Source: PALSA-612 sp963776735 (lineage in GTDB: Bacteria > Actinomycetota > Thermoleophilia > Gaiellales > Gaiellaceae). From it: a stretch of 64,000 nucleotides of DNA. Position 1 is the first letter of the stretch, and every line of letters starts with the position of its first letter. A program made the translations under genes and the position numbers. Positions 58,789-64,000 of this stretch are shown piece after piece. The DNA lies in NCBI GenBank assembly GCA_963776735.1, contig CAVZNV010000017.1, positions 62,001 to 126,000 on the forward strand. Direction: 5' to 3'. The notes beneath the pieces are model-generated. The model had not been told where the DNA came from. It saw nothing but the letters and a program-made list of their open reading frames with translations, and did no database searches.

Positions 58789-59716
58789 ACTCCTCGCCGT
58801 CCCAGTAGTCGAGCTTCTCGACGCGGGTAATGACGCCGACGCCGCCGAAGTAGATCTTGTTCGAACGCGGGTAGTAGATCGTGTCATTCGCAATCTTCGG
58901 CCCGTAGGCGAGGTACGTGAGCGGCCCGTCACCCGCGCGGAACGCGTGCGCGACGCCGGTGCCGGCGGGGCGGGCGATCACGTCGAACGGCTTCACCGCG
59001 ACCTCCTCGTCGCCGAGCAGCAGCGTCCCCGCCCCGGCGAGGATCACGAACAGCTCCTCCTCGGCCGCGTGACAGTGCGGAGGCGCGCCCATCTGGCCGG
59101 GCTCGAGCGTCACGTGGTTGAGCCCCGTGCGCTTCGCAACCGCACTTTTCGCCAGCGACCACTGCTGCCACCGGTGGTTCTCACGATCCGAAATCCTCGG
59201 CTCGACCTCGTCGACGTTGACGATCGACGACGGCCGCGGGCTCGCCTCGGGCACGTCGGGCGGGCCGAGCTCGGCCTCGCGGTCGAACGGCGACTTGCCA
59301 GCGCCGGTCTCGAACCACGAGCGGGCCGACCAGGTCATCCCGACGCGGGGCAGCCGCGCGCCCGAGCTGCGCTCGTGCGACACGCCGAGGGCGAGCACGT
59401 CCAGGCCATCGTCGCCGGCACGCAGCGTGTGCGCCTCGCCCGCCTCGCGGTGGACGATGCAGTCGCCGGCGCGAACCTCGTATGCCTTGTCGTCCTGGAC
59501 AGACAGGCCGGAGCCGGCCAGGACGAAGAACGTCTCCTCGTCGTGGGCGTGCACGTGCTGCGGCGTCGAGAAGAAGCCGGGCCGAACCTGGAGCCGGCGG
59601 ACCCCCACGTCCACGCAACCCGCCGCCGGGCCGACGAACGTCCAGTCGGCACGCAGATGACCCACGTCCACGGTGCGCGGCTCGAGCTCGGCGAGGTTCA
59701 CGAGTGGCGGTTCCAC
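58787..59716 (-). CDS. bicupin protein linked to F420 genes
   Basis: 309 residues from GTG 59716, which shares its G with the cofE TAG. Cupin 1 (about 45-115): TPQHVHAHDEETFFVLAGSG and GDCIVHREAGEAHTLRAG. Cupin 2 (about 205-280): LEPGQMGAPPHCHAAEEELF, VILAGAGTLLLGDEE and ARPAGTGVAHAFRAG. Each has the H-x-H-(x)n-E metal ligands and a later His, so two metal sites are likely. Cupin function is broad. It is read in one operon with cofD and cofE, suggesting a role in F420 use or modification, but I cannot name a reaction. Confidence 0.78.
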   Translation of the reverse strand: MEPPLVNLAELEPRTVDVGHLRADWTFVGPAAGCVDVGVRRLQVRPGFFSTPQHVHAHDEETFFVLAGSGLSVQDDKAYEVRAGDCIVHREAGEAHTLRAGDDGLDVLALGVSHERSSGARLPRVGMTWSARSWFETGAGKSPFDREAELGPPDVPEASPRPSSIVNVDEVEPRISDRENHRWQQWSLAKSAVAKRTGLNHVTLEPGQMGAPPHCHAAEEELFVILAGAGTLLLGDEEVAVKPFDVIARPAGTGVAHAFRAGDGPLTYLAYGPKIANDTIYYPRSNKIYFGGVGVITRVEKLDYWDGEE

Positions 59717-60444
59717 TAGCGGAACATATCTCTCTCGGGCGGCATGATCAGCTCCTGCGCCGCCCCTTCGCCGGCGACGTCCAGGCCACGTACGACGACC
59801 GCAGGCACGCCCGCTGTCTTGCCCCGCACGAGGTCGGCAGCCGCCGCGATCTCGTCCGCCACGGCCACGACCGTCGCGCGCAGCTCGTAGCCGTTCGCGT
59901 CGACGTGCCCGCGCCAGTCCTCGAGCGGTCGCAGACCGGCGACGCCGATCGCGACGTCGACGATGCCCATTCGCCAGGCACGGCCGAACGAGTCGCTGAC
60001 GATCACGCCGACGTCCACGCCGGTCCGCTCGCGCAGCGACGCGCGGATCGCACGCGCGGACGCGTCCGGGTCGAGCGGCAGCAGGACGACCGTGTCCGGC
60101 TCCGGCGCGTTCGACGCGTCGACGCCGGCGGAGGCGCACACGAAGCCGTGTCGCGTCTCGGCGATCACGAGCGGCGGGCGCGTCCGCACGACCCGCACGG
60201 ACTCGCTCAGGATCACCTCGAGCTGGCGCGGGTCGTGGTCGACCGCGAGCTCGCGGGCACGCTCCGACGCCTCGACGTCCACGAGTCGTACGACCCGTCC
60301 CTCGGCCTTCGACACCGCTTTCTGCGAGACGACGACGACGTCACCGTTCTCGAGCCCGACCCGCTCCGCGATCAGCGCGCCGAGGTCGTCGCCCTCGGCG
60401 ATCGCGGGCATGCCCTCGACGGGAATGAGCCGCAGCTCAGGCAC
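59716..60444 (-). CDS. cofE: F420-0:gamma-glutamyl ligase (CofE)
   Basis: 242 residues from GTG 60444, overlapping cofD by 8 nt. Motifs: LRLIPVEGMPAIAEGDDLGA, ENGDVVVVSQKAVSKAEGRV, VCASAGVDASNAPEPDTVVL, VGVIVSDSFGRAWRMGIVDV and VPAVVVRGLDVAGEGAAQEL. It adds glutamates to F420-0 with GTP. Mycobacterial FbiB carries an extra C-terminal nitroreductase-like FMN domain; this protein is only the ligase domain, so reduction of dehydro-F420-0 must come from another protein if the PEP route is used. Confidence 0.93.
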   Translation of the reverse strand: MPELRLIPVEGMPAIAEGDDLGALIAERVGLENGDVVVVSQKAVSKAEGRVVRLVDVEASERARELAVDHDPRQLEVILSESVRVVRTRPPLVIAETRHGFVCASAGVDASNAPEPDTVVLLPLDPDASARAIRASLRERTGVDVGVIVSDSFGRAWRMGIVDVAIGVAGLRPLEDWRGHVDANGYELRATVVAVADEIAAAADLVRGKTAGVPAVVVRGLDVAGEGAAQELIMPPERDMFR

Positions 60445-61360
60445 AGCCGAGCACGACGCGGGCGAGATTCTCGGCGGCCGCGGCATCCGTCATCAGCGTC
60501 GGCGCGACGACCGGCCGCACTCCCTGCAGCTCGACGCGCTCCGCCTCGCCCGCCTCCGACTCGTCGAAGACGAGCACGTCGATCGTGCCCGGATAGCAGG
60601 TCGCGACCCGGCCCGGGTCGGTGCCGCCCGCCAGGTGCTCGAGCATCCGGTCGGCCGGCCCCTTGATCGCGCGACCGGCGACGAGCGGGCTGACCGCAAC
60701 CGACGGCACGCGCCGGCGCTCGAGCGCGAAACGGATCTCCTCGACGGCAAGGATCGGCCAGATGCTGATGAACGGGTTGCTCGGGCAGATCACGATCAGC
60801 TCGGCCGCCTCGATCGACTCGATCACGTCGGGGGCGGGCTGCGCAGCGTCCTCGCCCTCGAACCGCACGCGGTCGACGTCGTCGCGGTGCCGGCGCGCGA
60901 CGAACCACTCCTGGAACGGAAACGACCCGGCCGGCGTGTCGACCCAGGTGCGCAGGCGGTCGTCGGTCGCGGGCAGAAGCCGGGCGCGCACGCCGAACGC
61001 CGCCGCGAGCCGCGCCGTCACCGCCGACAGCGGCTCGCCGGCCGCGAGCGCCTGCGTCCGCACGAGGTGCAGACCGAGGTCGCGGTCGCCGAGCATGAAC
61101 CAGCCCTCGCCGCCGAGCCGCTTCGCCTCCTCGAACGCGACCCAGGTCTCGTCGGCCCGGCCCCAGCCGCGCTCCTCGTCGGACACGTCTGCAAGCGCGT
61201 AGAGGATGCTGTCCAGGTCGGGCGAGACATGCATCCCGAGCACCTCGACGTCGTCGCCGACGTTCCCGACCACGGTCACCCCGGCCGGGTCGGTCGCGCG
61301 GACGAGCCCACGCAGGAAGCGCGCGCCGCCGACACCGCCGGAAAGGGCGACGATCCTCAT
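60437..61360 (-). CDS. cofD: 2-phospho-L-lactate transferase (CofD/FbiA)
   Basis: 307 residues from ATG 61360. Motifs MRIVALSGGVGGARFLRGL (1-19), VVGNVGDDVEVLGMHVSPDL, WFMLGDRDLGLHLVRTQAL, IVICPSNPFISIWPILAV and AIKGPADRMLEHLAGG are characteristic. It joins FO to the phospholactyl or phosphoenolpyruvyl donor made by CofC, giving (dehydro-)F420-0. It is first in the cofD-cofE-bicupin operon. The other F420 genes lie 13 kb away at 44392-48355. Confidence 0.94.
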   Translation of the reverse strand: MRIVALSGGVGGARFLRGLVRATDPAGVTVVGNVGDDVEVLGMHVSPDLDSILYALADVSDEERGWGRADETWVAFEEAKRLGGEGWFMLGDRDLGLHLVRTQALAAGEPLSAVTARLAAAFGVRARLLPATDDRLRTWVDTPAGSFPFQEWFVARRHRDDVDRVRFEGEDAAQPAPDVIESIEAAELIVICPSNPFISIWPILAVEEIRFALERRRVPSVAVSPLVAGRAIKGPADRMLEHLAGGTDPGRVATCYPGTIDVLVFDESEAGEAERVELQGVRPVVAPTLMTDAAAAENLARVVLGCA

Positions 61361-61398
61361 CGCGCGGACCCTACCGGCGCAGCCCGGGACCGAATCGA

Positions 61399-61404
61399 TA
61401 CGTT
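61399..61404 (+). promoter_or_regulatory. leaderless -10 element TACGTT
   Basis: TACGTT is separated by 6 nt from GTG 61411 of the DHA2 transporter gene, as in the other leaderless promoters of this window. It lies 39 bp from the divergent cofD ATG. Confidence 0.45.
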
Positions 61405-61410
61405 GAGGCG

Positions 61411-62849
61411 GTGAGCGCGAACCCGGATCCGCGCCGCTGGCAGGCACTCGGACTGATCTGCACGGCGGTGTTCATGACGGTGCTGGACATCGCGATCGTC
61501 AACGTCGCGCTGCCGTCGATCGGCGAGAAGCTCCATTTCTCCCCGGACAGCCTGCAGTGGGTGATCACTGCGTACGCGATCACCTTCGGCGGCTTCCTGC
61601 TGCTCGGAGGGCGTGCGGCCGACCTGCTCGGTCGCCGCCGGATCTTCATGGTCGGCCTCGCGATCTTCACCGGCGCCTCGCTCGCGTGCGGCCTCGCGAG
61701 CTCGGAGGCGTTCCTGATCGTCGCGCGCGGCGTCCAGGGCTTCGGCGCGGCGATCGTCTCGCCGGCGGCGCTCTCGATCATCTCGACCACGTTCGACGAA
61801 GGCGCGGAGCGGAACAAGGCGCTCGGCATCTGGGGCGCGGTCGCGGGCAGCGGCGCGGCGGTCGGCGTGCTGGCCGGCGGCGTGCTCACGACCTATCTCG
61901 GCTGGGAGTGGATCTCTTCGTCAATGTGCCGATCGGCGCCGTCTGTTTGCTCTTGACGCCGTTCCTCGTCCACGAGAGCCGCGTCGAGTCGGCGGAGCGA
62001 CGCTACGACGCGGCCGGGGCGGTCACGGTCACGAGCTCCCTGATCCTGCTCGTGTTCGCGGTCTCGAAGGCTCCCGACGTGGGCTGGGCCTCCGCGCGGA
62101 CGATCGGGCTGCTGGCCGGCTCAGCCGCGCTCTTCCTGGGCTTCCTGGCGATCGAGACCCGGGCGAGAAAGCCGCTGGTGCCGTTCAGCATCTTCCGCGT
62201 TCGCGTGATCACGGGCGCGAACGTCGTCGGGTTCCTCCTCGGCGGGGCGATCTTCGGCAGCTTCTTCCTGCTCACGCAGTACATGCAGCTGATCCTGGGC
62301 TACAGCGCGCTCAAGGCCGGGGTTGCCTTCCTCGCCACCGCCGGGACGAGCGTCGTCGCGGCCGGGTTCGCGCAGGCCCTCGTGACGCGCGTCGGCGTGA
62401 TGAAGATCCTCGCCACCGGCATGGCGATGGCGGCAGTCGGGCTGTTCCTCTACACGCGCTTCCCGGTCGACGCGAACTACTGGACGGACGTGTTCCCCGG
62501 CTTCGTGATCAGCGGTGTCGGAATCGCGTTCGCGTTCGTGCCGGTCTCGATTGCGGCGCTCGCAGGCATCACCGCCGACGAGGCCGGGCTCGCGTCGGGC
62601 CTGATCAACACGAGCCAGCAGATCGGCGGCGCCATCGGCACGGCGATCGTCTCGTCGGTCGCGATCTCGGCGCTGTCGTTCCAGAAGCACCTGACGCCGG
62701 CGCAGGCGCAGCAGGTCGTCCACGAGTACTCGCGCGGCTTCTGGGTCGGGTTCGGCTTCGCGGTCGCCGCGGTCGCCGCGACGCTTCTGCTCATCCGAGA
62801 GAAGGACGTGCCCGTGCAAGTCGAGGAAACCGTCCGGGCCGCCGCATGA
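61411..62849 (+). pseudogene. DHA2/EmrB-family MFS transporter with one frameshift
   Basis: The first frame (from GTG 61411) gives the N-terminal helices of a 14-helix drug/proton antiporter: TVLDIAIVNVALPSIG, FLLLGGRAADLLGRRRIF, and ends GWEWISSSMC. The second continues as LFVNVPIGAVCLLLTPFLVH to AGLASGLINTSQQIGGAIGT and a C-terminal RAAA. The expected junction GWEWI-FF-VNVPIG shows that one T is missing near 61914-61918. Corrected length is about 479 residues, normal for EmrB/QacA-type exporters. It could be a genuine loss or an assembly error. The stop overlaps the methyltransferase ATG. Confidence 0.82.
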
Positions 62850-63517
62850 ACCCGGAACGCTTCGCCGCCGAGCTGCCCGGCCTGTTCGACGACTTCCCGC
62901 GTTCCGAGCATCCGCGCGGCCGGCGATTCGACGACCTCGTCGGCGGCCTGCCGAACCTCGCCACCGAGAACACGCTCGCGGTCGTCAACCTCGCGGCCTC
63001 GCTGCTCGGGCCGGGCGAGAGCTACGTCGAGGCGGGCACGTACATGGGCGCAAGTCTGCTCGCCGCGGCGCGCGAGAACGACGGCGCCGACCTGGTCGCG
63101 ATCGACGTCTTTCGCTTCGGGCCGACGACCGTTGCCGGCCGTGAGCTCCCGGCCGCGAGCCGGGCGGCACTGGAGGCGAATCTCGAGCGGTTCGGCGTCA
63201 CCGCGACGATCCTCGAAGGCGACACGCTCGAGCAGCTCTGGAGCGGCGCGCTCGACGGACGCACGGTCGGCGTCTTCTACTACGACGCCTGCCACGACTA
63301 CGAGCCTCAGCTGGAGTCGCTTCAGGTCGTCGAGCCGTTCCTGGCCGACCAGGCGCTGCTGATCGTCGACGACAGCGACTGGCCGGAGGTGCGCCGCGCG
63401 ATCGACGACTATCTCGCGGGCCAGCCGCGCGCGAAGGAGCTGGTCGCGATCGCCGGCTCGACGGCCGGTCAGCCCTGGTGGTGGGAGGGGATGTCCGTGC
63501 TGGCCTGGGGAACCTAG
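62846..63517 (+). CDS. class I SAM-dependent methyltransferase (Methyltransf_24-like)
   Basis: 223 residues from ATG 62846 in an ATGA overlap with the transporter gene. SAM site ESYVEAGTYMGASLLAAARE (about 57-76), acidic strand end LVAIDVFRFGP, TILEGDTLEQLW and VGVFYYDACHDYEPQLESLQ as expected of Methyltransf_24/CmcI-like folds; LLIVDDSDWPEVRRAID follows. Many members act on sugars or small acceptors and often accompany glycosyl or surface-polymer genes. The acceptor is unknown. Confidence 0.75.
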   Translation: MNPERFAAELPGLFDDFPRSEHPRGRRFDDLVGGLPNLATENTLAVVNLAASLLGPGESYVEAGTYMGASLLAAARENDGADLVAIDVFRFGPTTVAGRELPAASRAALEANLERFGVTATILEGDTLEQLWSGALDGRTVGVFYYDACHDYEPQLESLQVVEPFLADQALLIVDDSDWPEVRRAIDDYLAGQPRAKELVAIAGSTAGQPWWWEGMSVLAWGT

Positions 63518-63738
63518 GAACGACCGGCCAGGAGTCTGCGGGCGGCATCCAGATCGGATTCTCCTACCAGCACCTCGCACCACCCTCCGGGGTATGCATT
63601 CGCGGGTCCCAGCGGCCCGGTCGAGCGTGCGGTCGCCTGGACGTTGTGCGAACGCAGCATCGCGCAGATCATCTCGGCTTCCATCTCGCTGGCGACGACC
63701 GTTAGGTGGACACCAACGTCCACGTCAGAGCGTGTCAC
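63514..63738 (-). CDS. DUF2007-like putative signal-transducing protein
   Basis: 74 residues from GTG 63738; the GTG at 63723 would better match the family start. VHLTVVASEMEAEMICAMLR, SHNVQATARSTG, GGWCEVLVGESDLDAARRLL resemble DUF2007, a small ferredoxin-like fold (Ile/Glu-rich helix then two strands). Convergent with the methyltransferase, overlapping by 4 nt. Function unknown. Confidence 0.65.
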   Translation of the reverse strand: MTRSDVDVGVHLTVVASEMEAEMICAMLRSHNVQATARSTGPLGPANAYPGGWCEVLVGESDLDAARRLLAGRS

Positions 63739-63746
63739 CAGGGTTC

Positions 63747-63773
63747 GTGGGGGAAACCGGCCGTTTCACCCAT
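63747..63773 (-). repeat. dispersed element, copy 5 (hairpin 1 only)
   Basis: ATGGGTGAAAC (63773-63763 on the minus strand), GGCCG, GTTTCCCCCAC (63757-63747) forms a stem with one mismatch and one G-T end pair. The pyrimidine/CAGCG tail and hairpin 2 of the other copies are missing or decayed. It lies 2 nt after the stop of the last gene (63776), like copies 3 and 4. Confidence 0.5.
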
Positions 63774-63775
63774 GC

Positions 63776-64000
63776 TCAGTAGGCCTGCGCTGCGCCCGGC
63801 CCCGAGGTGCGCCACTCCTCGAGCTCGAACCAGTGCGAGCCCTCGAGCGCCTCGACCACGCGCGGCTCAGTGTGTGCCGCGTAGTAGACGTGCTTGTCGG
63901 GGTCGGCGCAGACGTTGACCTCGTCGAGCGGCACCTCGCCGATCGCGACCAGCACCTCGGAGGGCAACTCGAGCTCGCGCACCGTGAAGTGCTTGAACTG
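63776..64000 (-). CDS. hypothetical protein, C-terminal part (5' end outside window)
   Basis: The frame is open to the right edge. Visible residues include QFKHFTVRELELPSEVLVAI, GEVPLDEVNVCADPDKHVYY, AAHTEPRVVEALEGSHWFEL and end SGPGAAQAY. A GTG at 63982 is inside the coding run and probably not the true start. The pattern looks like a small soluble domain; I recognise no family. The 2-nt gap to repeat copy 5 suggests that element ends its transcript. Confidence 0.55.
   Translation of the reverse strand, partial: QFKHFTVRELELPSEVLVAIGEVPLDEVNVCADPDKHVYYAAHTEPRVVEALEGSHWFELEEWRTSGPGAAQAY

Overview
The window is GC-rich, gene-dense bacterial DNA with strong GC3 bias, many GTG/TTG starts and long chains of genes overlapping by 4 nt. 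It carries a nearly complete coenzyme F420 gene set (fused fbiC, cofC, cofD, cofE, an FGD-type F420 glucose-6-phosphate dehydrogenase and an F420-type PPOX protein), Tat-exported binding proteins and several TANNNT-N6-start promoters that predict leaderless mRNAs. Together this points to an actinomycete-like organism. I would guess a deep-branching soil lineage such as Thermoleophilia/Gaiellales, but that placement is inference. I see no rRNA, tRNA, CRISPR, transposase, integrase or phage genes.

Layout. 1-4065 (+): MaoC end, MmgE/PrpD and two acyl-CoA dehydrogenases, an acyl-CoA catabolic operon. 4063-4740 (+): RHH/PIN toxin-antitoxin pair. 4737-11006 (-): small CGLC protein, CobW GTPase, orphan Tat binding protein, GT4 glycosyltransferase, a UDP-GlcNAc 2-epimerase fused to a helical-toroid domain, and a small membrane protein. 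11042-11917 (+): polysaccharide-deacetylase-fold protein resembling cyclic imide hydrolases. 11955-18036 (-): binding-protein ABC transporter plus a frameshifted Asp-box protein. 18448-22075 (-): M20 carbamoylase, NCS1 permease, alpha/beta hydrolase. 22298-23787 (+): creatininase-family and cyclase-family hydrolases. 23964-32228 (-): a long operon of GntR regulator, CaiB CoA-transferase, HyuA, HyuB, an exported Ycf48-like protein, an N-carbamoylsarcosine-amidase-like hydrolase and a DUF3891-like protein. 32357-37146: MFS exporter, semialdehyde dehydrogenase and class III aminotransferase. 37148-42718: GNAT, two related secreted proteins, a PPOX-fold protein, divergent hicA/hicB, 2-hydroxyacid dehydrogenase, a second Ycf48-like protein, a duplicated ABM-like protein. 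42777-48355: F420 block one. 48390-49404: wHTH-nucleotidyltransferase/HEPN module. 49448-55329: a large LuxR ATPase flanked by two paralogous collagen-like exported proteins and other small/exported genes. 55337-58604: macro domain and a GAF-GGDEF-GAF protein. 58787-61360: F420 block two with a bicupin. 61411-64000: frameshifted DHA2 transporter, methyltransferase, DUF2007-like protein and a cut-off gene.

How the genes fit together. From about 8 to 37 kb the window reads as a catabolic region for cyclic amides, imides and ureides. It has two uptake systems, ring-opening enzymes (imide-hydrolase-like, creatininase-like, HyuAB), carbamoyl hydrolases (M20 and isochorismatase-fold), then an aminotransferase and a semialdehyde dehydrogenase leading towards CoA intermediates. 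The ABC and hydrolase/NCS1 operons share a promoter element (GTCAAA-n-TCTGAC), which supports co-regulation.

Non-coding structure. At least four intergenic copies of a two-hairpin dispersed element with compensating stem changes are present, plus one degenerate copy. A second repeat family has two copies, both between convergent genes. A LuxR-type promoter architecture (ACGTAGGGAATC, 27 nt, CTAGC) occurs in two neighbouring promoters.
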